Source: Psilocybe azurescens (Eukaryota > Basidiomycota > Agaricomycetes > Agaricales > Agrocybaceae). From it: a stretch of 64,000 nt of DNA. Shown here piece after piece: positions 52,021-62,124 of this stretch; position 1 is the stretch's first letter; the number at the start of each line of letters is the position of its first letter. The stretch is taken from positions 27,992 through 91,991 of the forward strand of contig JAJIRX010000151.1 in the NCBI GenBank assembly GCA_023853785.1, read 5' to 3'. Both the position numbers and the translations under genes were made by a program. The notes beneath the pieces are model-generated. The model had not been told where the DNA came from and ran no database searches. It saw only the letters and a list, made by a program, of their open reading frames with translations.

Positions 52021-52376
52021 AAATTTTGAAAGGTATCCGAAGTCTCGATGCTTACAAATGTCGAGGAATGATTCGGCACGCAGCCGCTTCTATTTTGGGA
52101 GGCTTGACGTTTCCATACTAGGATAGTTGTTCACTGGGGCTTAACACTGCAGTCAGGCCTTCAGGGTTTCCATAGATAGTTGTTCACTGAGGCTTAACAA
52201 GTCAGGGTTTCCATACTAACTACGTTTACCTTTCCCAGTGAAAATTTATCAACGTTTACCTCTCCCAGTGAACAACTATCTACGCTTATCTCCCTCTTTA
52301 AAAGACGAGAATGTGTTCCAAGCCCCTTGCTTGCCTAAAGTCGTATTATAAGTAGATCCGATAGTACTCCAACTTA

Positions 52377-53440
52377 TGACCACTCAACATCTATTTTTAC
52401 CTATCTCGACTCAATCGACTGCCTCACCTGGCCGCATTGGGATCCACAGGTCAGTTTTTAAGAAATATTTGGCTGACATTGGAGCTCTACTAATGTAACT
52501 TCATGCGCATCACTCAGGAGAACTACGAGCCAAAAACTCACAATATTGCTAGAGAAAGCCTTTGGCGGAATCATGACTGTTGACTCGCTTGGTCTTTATT
52601 CTGGGTACTACTCTCGTATGGGGCATTTGTCCCATTGTGTGCGGCGTCATCATCACCATGATGGCACACTGGAGGGATCGGACTGTGACGAATGCTCTGG
52701 AGTAGTGGCTGGATGTGCAAGGGGCAATGGGAAGTTGTCCTAGCGGATATGCAGTCTGCATGGCAGACAGTGCGCGACGTGTGCTCGCTCTTAGTCCCGT
52801 GAGCCGCTCTTTATACGTTATAACTGCGTATGATAATTAACTGCTCCCTCACATTTTGCAGAGCTACAGTCTCCTTTCTCCAGATCGGAGGCGTGTCAAA
52901 TAGTGCATTAGCCAGAAGCACAGCAGTATGCTCGTGGATTCAGACCTAAATTCATGTATATAATCCGCCCAGTTTCCAGGACAATTTTTCTTAAGAAGCT
53001 TGACGTCTTGCGAGTACTTTATCAAATGTTTGAGGTCTCGCTCGTCACCCGAATTTGATTGTCTGCCATCCGTTTAAACCACAAACTCTCCCCTCCACTA
53101 ATCACCAATTTCCTCTAATTTGACTAAAATATACAAATTTTCTCTTTGACTCGAATATCAAGTTTCTGTTTAAATGGGCTGACAAGAGGCGAAAGTTGAA
53201 TGTTTTCGGTGCTCCTTGAGAAAGTCTTTGGGTGAATTATGATTGTCGATACGCTCGGTTTGTATGCTCCATATTCCTCCCGTATGCGTCATCTGCCCCT
53301 TTTCGAGAGCCATATTGAACCTGAGGATCTGGAATGTGATGAACATGCACGGACAGTGGCTGCATACGGAAAGGGACAATGTGACGTAGTCAGTCTGCGT
53401 GACAGACAGTGAGAGGTGTGTGCGCACTTTTTATTTCGCA
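52377..53440 (+). repeat. Degenerate tandem-duplicated coding-like segment
   Basis: Two diverged direct copies at about 52545-52830 and 53205-53440. Both encode LLEKxFG-IM-VD-LGLY-(Y)SRM-HL in one frame, followed by AGTCTGC(A/G)T(G)GCAGACAGTG. The first is preceded by a possible short exon MTTQHLFLPISTQST (52377). The second has in-frame stops. I recognise no family; another frame of the first copy is hydrophobic (RLVFILGTTLVWGICPIVCG). Probably remnants of an unidentified gene or element. Confidence 0.4.
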
Positions 53441-54041
53441 AGTGAGTCACTATATGAGTAATATCATTACAGCTCTGGGCGGTCATTAACTGATTCTTCA
53501 TAGATATTTAAGCTTTCATGTCTTGTTTCTAATTTGAGGCGACATGCAGCCTTGATAGGGTTGGGTCAATCGAGTTCTGGGTGCCAGTGTATCTTGCATT
53601 GCCTGTGTCTTTCCTTCTTTGGTGAGCAGTTTTATGTATTCTCTCAGGCGTTATGCATGTTTTGACTAATTCGCTCCCAGAGGAATAGTATTTTACACGT
53701 TAACGATATTGTTTGATTTAACCTCAATTTCGGGTGTTCGTCATGTCAATTGACTGGACTTGTGAAATCAATCACTAATTTCAGGTTACTCGTATGTAAT
53801 TCTGTTACAAGAAGTAGCCTTGCAGCTTTTGTATTGTAACTTTAAGTTTACGAATCTTATCTTATCTCAGAGGCACAGCCATCTTCCCGGTCCAGCGTGG
53901 TAATCCACGTCGGACCAGGCCGAGCTCGATTTGAAATCCATTCCCAAACTCTACCTCAACATCCATCTCTCTATTGTACTTACTACACACATACTACACG
54001 GCTGGTCCTTCCTACATCTTCTTTCTCTTCCTCGCCTCAAA
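53441..54041. other. Intergenic, promoter of the PDI-like gene
   Basis: T-rich region upstream of the PDI-like gene. No TATA box stands out. A CT-rich tract (53955-54040) precedes the ATG. Confidence 0.35.
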
Positions 54042-56469
54042 ATGCTTCTCCCAAGTGGACTGCAACTACTAATATCTGCGCTCACTTTCGCATCCGCTTC
54101 TGCGATCCCCACCTCCTCGTCAATAACCGCCCGCTCGTCCTCATACCACACATACTCCTCATCCCAACCCTTGGGCATCGAGTTCACCCCGACCACGTTC
54201 TCCCAGACGATCAGGGAGGGTCTATGGTTCGTCGAGCACTATTCACCGTATTGCGGGCATTGCAAGCATTTCAAGCCGACGTGGCAGCAGCTTGTGTTGG
54301 ATACGAGGGATAAAGGTGACGAGGGCCTGGGAGGGGGAGGTTCCAGAGGTCGGCATGGGTGTTGTGGATTGTATTGTGCACGGTGGTGAGTGTCATTCGG
54401 TTTGATTTATCTAGGCCTTGCTTTAAATCATCTACGACAATGTTGTTATGATAAATACCTACTGGTTGATGTACAGATTTATGCGACGAAAATGGAGTCA
54501 AAGGATACCCTACGTTGATTATGTTCAAGGATGGAAAAATCGTAGATGAGTTCAAAAAGCGAGGGAGTTGGACGACCTCAAGGCGTTCATGAAGAAACAT
54601 GTCAAAGCTGCCGCCCCTCCTCCACCACCCCCACCCCCACCACCTCCTCCGCCGCCCGCTGCTGCCGCCACCCCCGGCCTCACTCTGAACCCAAACATCA
54701 ATCCCGCGGGCGAAGTTCTCCCGCTCACTCCTGCACTCTTCACCTCCACCCTCGCCTCCGGCCCGACATTCGTCAAGTTCTTCGCACCGTGGTGCGGGCA
54801 CTGCAAGAAGCTCGCGCCGACGTGGAAGCAGCTCGCACGACATATGAAGGGTCGGATCACGGTTGCGGAGGTAAACTGCGATGACCATAGCGCGCTGTGT
54901 AAGAAGGAGGGGATCCAGGGCTATCCGACGTTGATGTGGTATGCAGGAGGTGCTGAGGGCGGGGAGGGGAAAGGGTTTGAATATAATAGTGGGAGGAAGC
55001 TGGACCAATTGAAGGCCTTTGCGGAGAAGGCTAGTTCTGCGTGAGTGGTTTGTCCTGTCTCGTCTTTTGGACGCGTTTGGTTTGTGTCGAGTTGAAATAG
55101 GTTGGGGTTTGGTTTGGTTTGGAGTGTTTTCGAGCTCGGCGAGTTTGCGTAGAGTGATGCTGATGGACATTTATGCTATTTTTAGAGTAGTCCAAGCTCT
55201 CGCTGCACCGGCGGATCTGGACAAACATATCGCGGAAGAAGACGTGCTCTACTTGTTGTTGCATTCTCCTTCTGATACTGAGATCCTTGTACGTCCTCTT
55301 CTGTCTTATCAAAAACTAAACTAAAGCGCAACGCAGAGTATCATCCGAGAAGCATCCTCGCCGCTCTTCGGGTCTCCCCAGATATTCGCGTCGTCCGACC
55401 CAGCTTTACACACGCGCTACTCTATCCCAGCCGCATCCCCATGGGCGCTCGTCGCGCTTAAAGATCACGACGCCAAAACGCCCTCATCGGTCCACTACGG
55501 GTCCTCCCCTCCCTCCCTCTACTCCTCCTCTTCAGATGCAGCCAAGAAGCTCTCCAAATGGCTCCTCACGCACCGCCTGCCCACCACGCTCGAACTCACG
55601 CGGGACACCTTCCAGTCCGTGATGAACGCCCCGCAGACCCCGCTCGTCGTCCTGTGCTTCTCCCCGGAGAGTACGAGGGAGGCGGTGATGCGGAGGTTAA
55701 GGGATGTCGGCGTGAAGTGGAGACAGCGGACCGAGGGTAACGGGGTCGTGCATGGACGGGAGGTGGTGTTTACGTGGATGGATGAAGGGAAATGGGCGGA
55801 TTGGATGAAGAGCATGTATGGGCTTGCGAAGCGGCCCGAGGGGAAAGCAGAGGAAGAAGGGTTGGATGGGGTGCGGGTTGTTATTGCTGACCATAGTGTA
55901 TGTGTTTTCTTTCTCTCTATATTTTTTGAGGTAGGGATTAAAACTGATGTTTACTTTCGACAGAAATTGATTTATTATGATACGGATCGTGCAGGTAACG
56001 CTGTGCGCTTCACATCGTCCGCGAGCATGTTCGCCGCCGTCGACGATGCTGCCAGCGGGAAGTCGACGTTCAAGAACTCGGAGGGGACCGTCGAGCGTAT
56101 GGCTAGGGTATGTCAATTGGTTTCGTTTTTCAATCCCTTTCTCCTTCCTCCCCTCGTTCCCTCGTTCTCCTCCTATTCATTCCCTTCTCTCTCTCGCCCC
56201 TCCCTCCCCCTTTTCCTCCCCCTGATATAAACCTATAATAATAAAAATCACGAATACACTAACTCCCTTCCCTTCCCTAACAGTACCTCAACAACAAAAT
56301 CCAGTCCCTCGAATCCTTCGTCATTGATAAGCCTTTCCGCTCCTTCTTCATCCTGATCGCGTTTTTCGGCCTCGCGTTCTTGGTGCTTACGAGGGTGGTG
56401 AATTCGGATGTTCGGGGCGCGGAGAGTGAGTGGAAGGAGATGAAGGGGCGGAGTGGGAGGTTGGATTGA
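54042..56469 (+). CDS. Membrane-anchored protein disulfide isomerase-like protein
   Basis: ER oxidoreductase. A signal peptide (hydrophobic residues 1-21 ending ASASA) is followed by thioredoxin domain 1 with YCGHCKHF, and NGVKGYPTLIMFKDGKIVDE after an intron. A proline tract of about 14 residues (54607-54657) separates it from thioredoxin domain 2, which carries FFAPWCGHCKKLAPTWK and GIQGYPTLMWYAGG. A long b-b'-like region and a C-terminal transmembrane helix (FRSFFILIAFFGLAFLVLTRV) follow, then a short charged tail SGRLD with no KDEL-type signal. Both CGHC active sites are complete. Two homopolymer breaks occur: G5 at 54333-54337 (one too many) and A5 at 54554-54558 (one too few). The architecture is like Eps1/TMX-type membrane PDIs, which assist folding or quality control of membrane proteins. 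Confidence 0.88.
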
Positions 56470-57520
56470 TTTGGATTGAGGGTTGGATATGATTGAGGAT
56501 TTGGATATTACTATTAATAAATGGAAAAAGAGGGTCGATGGAGGTAGGGGAGACGGAGACGGTGCGCAAATATGCCAGTGGGTGGATGTTCATAGGCGGT
56601 ATAAGATACGACAATAATTAGTGCGACCTTTTAATTCATTCCGAGTATACTTATCGTGAGTAGGTTCTCGAAGCACCGTGAAGTGTTATTGGAAGTACCC
56701 GCCAGCGGGTACGACTTCTCGTGAGGAGACGTCGTCACGTGTACCCCTGATCCCATCCTTTTTCCTTACATCACGTTTGAAGTCGCACAACGACGACTGC
56801 ACAACCCTTTCCCATAAGCTCGCTCTTTACCCAATTTCTATCCTAGCATCACTTAAAATCCCACCCACCCATCACCGAAAGTATTCTATTCTCAACACAT
56901 ACTATATATAACTCAAATATATTTAAGGTAGAGTAGAACCTTTGGAAGTGCAAAAGGGGGTCATCCTTCAGCACTTCCATCAGTTTTCTACGCCCTGGAG
57001 ACGAGGCGGCACCTCCGCCGCTGACCTCTCCACACCCCCAATGTCTACCATACATTTCTTACATTATCCACTACTAGGCGCGACGCACCTCCCTCGAGAT
57101 AAATATTCGAGTGGTTTTCATGTGCTACGTGCATCTCGACTACCAGGCAGTGCCGCGGTTGGAATTACTACATCGGTACGGCAGTGCTCGGTGTGCATGG
57201 TTCTGCACGCTTACTGTAAATCCTTCTGCCATTAAGTACTAAACTATATAAACATGACCGGTTGATCATTAATATCCGTCCACTTGCGAAGGAGGGGCAT
57301 ACATAGACTCATTTTTCCAGGCAAGTAGGCGGCTATAAGTAGTACTTAAAATCATCCTTGACCATCCCAGACCATCTCCGACGACATGGCCAGCAGTTAT
57401 GTACAACCAAGTCTGTCACAGAAATAACACAAGTAGATAGGCCGACAAACCGATATCCGAAAGGTTTGTATAGAGAAATTCTCCTACTATACCACCCAAC
57501 CTCACAGCTTGCATCCCAAC
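56470..57520. other. Intergenic, PDI-like gene to GST relic
   Basis: No gene recognised. Low-complexity C-rich patches only. Confidence 0.3.
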
Positions 57521-58240
57521 ATGTCTATCATCTTCTACAACATACCTTCTATCTCACAGGGATACTCGATCTCTCCGAACACCTGGAGGACACGTTACGC
57601 ACACTCGAGCCTACGCCTACTTTATGGCGGCCTTGCATCATGATTCTTTAATGAATGTTCACCGTTCCTCATACTTATTTTCTTTTATGATGATACTGCC
57701 TCAACCTCAAAGTGCTACCATACACCCCCGAATGGGTGGAAATGTCCGACATCAAAGCCTTCTATGAGAAACTGGGTGTCATTCCCTCCAAGAAACCGGA
57801 TAGGAGCCCGCACTACGCGCACCCCATGATCTACGATCCCTCGACCGACAAATACTGCCCGGACTCGCTCGCAATCGCGGTGTACCTCAATGCCCAGTAT
57901 CCCGACTCGGACCCGAAGTCGCCTGCTAGAGGCAGGATATTCCCCAGCGCCTTAGCGAGCGTCATAAAGAGCTTCTCAGCCGCAACCATGCCGCACTTCC
58001 AACATGCGTAAAACCTCACATGGAGCATCTTCAACACGCTGAGCCGACCCAGCTCGGCGTATTACCCGTCCAGTGCGCGGGGGCCCATAGCTGATGGGTC
58101 ATGTCCCCTCGTGGGCTGATATTGCTCGGATGTTGGTCGTTCTTAGAGTCTCTTGGGGAGAAGAAAATCAGCTATGGAAGGAGTTGATTTCGTGGCATGA
58201 TGGAGGATGGGAAAGGCTTATGAAAAGTATGAGTAGGCGA
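57521..58240 (+). pseudogene. Glutathione S-transferase relic (etherase/Ure2-like)
   Basis: Exon-like MSIIFYNIPSISQGYSISPN and WRTRY (57521-57598) match the thioredoxin-fold start of basidiomycete etherase-type GSTs. 57700-58008 continues VLPYTPEWVEMSDIKAFYEK, LGVIPSKKPDRSPHYAHPMI and PDSLAIAVYLNAQYPDSDPK (glutathione-site Ser in PDS). An in-frame TAA (58008-58010) then interrupts before LTWSIFNTLSRPSSAYYPSS. About 65-70 residues of the helical domain are missing, and the C-terminal helices reappear one frame over (VPSWADIARMLVVLRVSWGE, WHDGGWERLMKSM). The splice site for the first intron is also not recognisable. A nonsense codon plus an internal deletion cannot be explained by homopolymer error. 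Confidence 0.75.
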
Positions 58241-58916
58241 TGGTACTATAGAGTGACTAGCCTATGCCAGTTTCGGGGGTGATAGTAAGAAAGACTTCGG
58301 TGTCTACGCTGCTTTTATAGCCGCTATGACGGTCTGAAAGACTATCCAGATATACCGGACGGGTAAGATACTTGGGCGAAGAGAATAGGCTATACATGTA
58401 TGGCTTCAAGTTTGAGAAACTGACGTCCTCGTAGTGGATGGAACAGCCATAAAGCTTCTACTTGTTGGTCGTTTGCCCCAATTCCAAATTGGTTGTTTGT
58501 AGCTTAGTATGTTGATCATTCTGTGCCTGAACCGATGAATCCGTGACGGCCGAAGCTCACCAGTTCACCCCGTTACTCTCACCGATTTCTTCCGACATCG
58601 TCAAAGTAAGTTGAATTCGAGATATGTAGATCCTGTTATATCGAGGTAGTCTCCCAGACTTAGCTTGTACTAATTGAATTCTTGTATCAAGTGAGTTCAA
58701 ATAGCCGAAGGACCATCAAAATGCCTCTGAAGTGATTCTCTTGGACATTATCTAGGCAATATTTGAAGGACCAGCTAGCGTAGTCATTCATATCTATCCA
58801 CAAAGATCCGACTCTAGCTTGACAGCTCCATTATTTGCAAGTAAGGTTGCCAACATCTTTACGGCAGCCAAATGACAACACCCTCGACTCGTGCTTCAAG
58901 ATCAACTGAACGGCTC
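58241..58916. other. Intergenic, GST relic to P450-3
   Basis: No gene recognised. Confidence 0.3.
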
Positions 58917-58924
58917 TATATAAA
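58917..58924 (+). promoter_or_regulatory. TATA box of P450-3
   Basis: TATATAAA, 80 nt before the ATG at 58997. Confidence 0.6.
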
Positions 58925-58996
58925 GGCCAGCGGTTGATCGTGCCAACCTTGTTAGCATTCTCCGTATTCAGTTTCATCGTCGCCGTACCATCGAGA

Positions 58997-61739
58997 ATGA
59001 ATTCACCTCCAGGACTGACGTACTTCCTAAACCTGCTCCCCTACTTCGCTGTCCCATCAACCATAGTCTACTCCTCCTTCAGAGTACTTCAGGAATATCA
59101 GCCGTACAAATTTCGCATTCCGACGTGGATCGCCATTGTCTCCGCGATATCTGCACGCCCTGCTTTCTTCTTTCTGCAGTGGTACTATAGGCAATGGACG
59201 AATAAAAGGGCTGCAGCAGCCAATGGTGCCGTTTTGGCTCCGCACATCAAGGAATCGTCCCTCGCTGTCATTCGCATGTTAATAGAGAGCAACCGTACTG
59301 ATTATCCAGGTGTGTCACTTTCATACACTCGCCTTTCGACGTAACTTATTAAATATCAAGGCGGTGCTTTGTACCAATGGTCGAAGATATACGGAAATAC
59401 TTTCCAGTTTAGTCTTTTGACGAGCAGCACGGTACGTCATGGGTGCTTCTACTATCAATTCCACGCGACTTATCAGGATGCTAGGTGGTGACAATGGATC
59501 CAGAGCATATCAAGGTATTGCAGCACATTGATCCTCTATACTTAATATTTTGAAGTTGATGGACATTTTTAGGCAATTCTGGCTACCCAATTTGCTAATT
59601 TTGACAAAGGTGAGATATCTGTGGTCTGAATAACTTTCAAACGTGGAGGCTAACCCTCATGTGATCCATTAGGCGCGACATTTATCTCGCAAATGAGTTC
59701 TTTATTAGGAGTGGGAGTTTTCAACGCTGATGGTAAGTTGAATGCTTCAGACCGAAACTCATCGTATGAGCAGTTGCTCATCCGGCTTGTCAATAGGCGA
59801 AATGTGGAAGTGAGTCCTACCTACAGCACCCACTATAGCACGCAATAACTCTAGGGGACGTCGATACGCAGGTTTCACCGTGCAATGACCCGTCCGTTCT
59901 TCACTCGAGAGAGAATAAGTGACTTTGATATTTATGATCGAAACTGCGACATATCAATCAAAATAGCGAAGGATAGGCTCAGAGAAGGGTATTCCATTAA
60001 TTTCCAGGTACGTCTCTGAGATTTGCGAGTCATTCCGATTCTAATATACTTAGGATTTGGTCTCTCGCTTCACCCTCGACTCGGCCGCTGAGTTTCTATT
60101 CGGATATCACGTCGGTTCGCTCTCCGCCAATATACCGTATCCTCCCTCTGCAAGGAGGAAGGTCGACGAAGTATACCACAAGCACCCATCGACTGTTTTC
60201 ACAACAGCTTTCTCAAAGGCTCAGGTAATTTCGGTGGACAGAATTGGTCTGGGCAATGACTGGCCTCTCACCGAGCTCTGGGGAGACAAGATTAAGCCGT
60301 TGAGAAAGGCCATTGACGAGGTTATGGAGCCTCTGTTGACAGATGCATTGGAGAAGAGGCAAAAGAACTGAAGCTAGCGGACAAGGGCATTCAAGCTGAT
60401 TCGGAGGATATCACTCTGCTCACTCATCTGGTTAAGCATACTCAAGGTCAGTGAGATGCCGTGGTCGCTCTATGAGAGTAAGCTCGACTGATGGTCTGTT
60501 CTCACTTCAGATCCCAAGATCATTAAAGACGAGGTGAGATGATTGAAAATTTTTCTTCGATGCAGTAGTACTAACAACTTCGTCCAGTTAGTCAACCTGT
60601 TGGTTGCGGGGCGCGATACTGTAAGTCACGTAAGCAGTACTAGGGCGTCTATTTTTCACTCTAAATTGGATTCCAAAGACCATGTCTCTCTTAACATCAT
60701 CAGTATACATGCTCTCACAACATCCAGACATTGAGAGGCGTCTTCGACAGGAGATATTTGACAAGGTTGGGCGCTGTGGAAGACCTACATACGAGCAAAT
60801 GAGAGACATGAAATTCATAAGGGCATTCCTCAACGGTGAGCTAGCAGTTTTGCACCAATCTAGCATGTGCTTAAGCCTGTAATTCTCTCTCAAAGAGGTT
60901 CTCAGACTTTATCCCCGGTGTACGTATCCACTGTTATTGTCGTGTCATTGACGTACTGCTGACCCTTGTGTTGTGGTATAGTCCGGTTGATATGAGGTGA
61001 GTAGAGATAACTAAGCATTCTTGATGATGTGCTGAACACCATCTTCAAGGACTTCGAACAAAGCTGTGATTTTGCCTACAAAACGCACAGAACAGCCGCC
61101 AATGTATATCCCTGCCAACACCATGTACGTCCTGTCGTCCCGATGTGGACACGTAGGTTAACATATTCTCTCAGGTGCATGTATAGCATCATTGATATGC
61201 AACGTCGAACCGACCTCTGGGGGCCCGATGGTACGAGTTTCACGCCTGATACTAGACCATTAGATGCTTAAGTCGATAAGCCCTTATATTCGACCCCGAT
61301 CGCTTCCTTGATGAGAGGCTCCATAAGTATTTGACGCCCAATCCGTTCATCTTCAGTCCTTTCAACGCAGGTCCTAGAATCTGTCTGGGCCAGCAGGTGA
61401 GAGAACGACTAGTTTTCATCTTACCGAGTGCTTCAGATCATTGACTGACAAAATATTGATCTAATAGTTTGCATACCATGAAGCTACTTTCTACCTTATT
61501 CGACTTCTTCAGAACTTTGAAGGTTTTGCACTCAACCAGACAATAAATACCCCGCCGCCTACTAAGTGGGCTGCTGGAGAAGGATTGAGAGCGAAGGAAA
61601 AGCTGTACCTTATGTCGCATCTGACCATGTTTATCAAGGTCAGATATAGGCTGTTTTCTTGCAAATTTTGACTTACGATAAGCTTTAGGATGGCCTCTGG
61701 ATAGATATGCAGGAGCTCGGGGCTCTCGATGATGTGTAG
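58997..61739 (+). CDS. Cytochrome P450 monooxygenase, CYP63-like (P450-3)
   Basis: It starts [17 protein letters not shown] with two hydrophobic segments (residues about 9-30 and 40-65). Then come [78 protein letters not shown] and [12 protein letters not shown]. The I-helix [34 protein letters not shown] (ExxR), [20 protein letters not shown] and the heme loop [12 protein letters not shown] follow. The ending DDV is in a separate small exon after a long insertion-like tail. One break lies in A4 at 60361-60364 (A5 restores KELKLADKG). It has about 14 short introns. Tandem with P450-4; a paralog of P450-1 about 34 kb away. Confidence 0.87.
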
Positions 61740-62124
61740 GTTTGTGAACACATGTTGGATAAAAGAAATCAACATGATAATTTTTTAATTGGATTTAATA
61801 GCTCTTTTCTTCAATATATCAGTGGATTCGCTGTAAAGCTGGCTTTACCGGTTCATTAATCAACGACATAAGGATGTGTCAAACATCGACGTTGTCGGAG
61901 TTCGAGGCTGCCGAAAACTAGGCGCCTTACGGACTGACTAATTTGACTTACTAACGAATAGTGCTGCGGTTGACGGCTAAGTATTGGTTTCTCTTAAATC
62001 TGTCGGCGTTGGTTCAACCACTGAACCACCAGGACGGGGCACCAAACATACCTTTAATTGCCTGCCAGCGTAGCTCTCACACAACTGGGCCTTGTTTGTT
62101 CCTGGTGCGAAACTAGCGTTCAGT
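61740..62124. other. Intergenic, P450-3 to P450-4
   Basis: About 385 nt spacer holding the 3' end of P450-3 and the promoter of P450-4. No other gene. Confidence 0.35.

Larger units (their letters stand above)
51091..52290. mobile_element. Inverted-repeat composite carrying an esterase fragment
   Basis: About 140 nt at 51097-51238 reappear inverted at 52013-52150; shared landmarks include CAGCCGCTTCTATTTTGGGAG and GTCTCGATGCTTACAAA. Between them lie a carboxylesterase-like fragment and a copy of the dispersed repeat. The right side continues with nested direct and inverted copies of a GTTTACCTCTCCCAGTGAAC motif (52220-52285), which also occurs at the left end (51099-51119). I found no clear target duplication and no transposase. 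Probably a non-autonomous foldback-type element that enclosed host DNA, or several overlapping insertions. Confidence 0.55.

Noticed and set aside
54271..55170. 299-codon minus-strand open frame
   Set aside because: It is antisense to the PDI-like gene, and its Gly/Arg-rich stretches mirror the proline run and codon bias of the sense strand.
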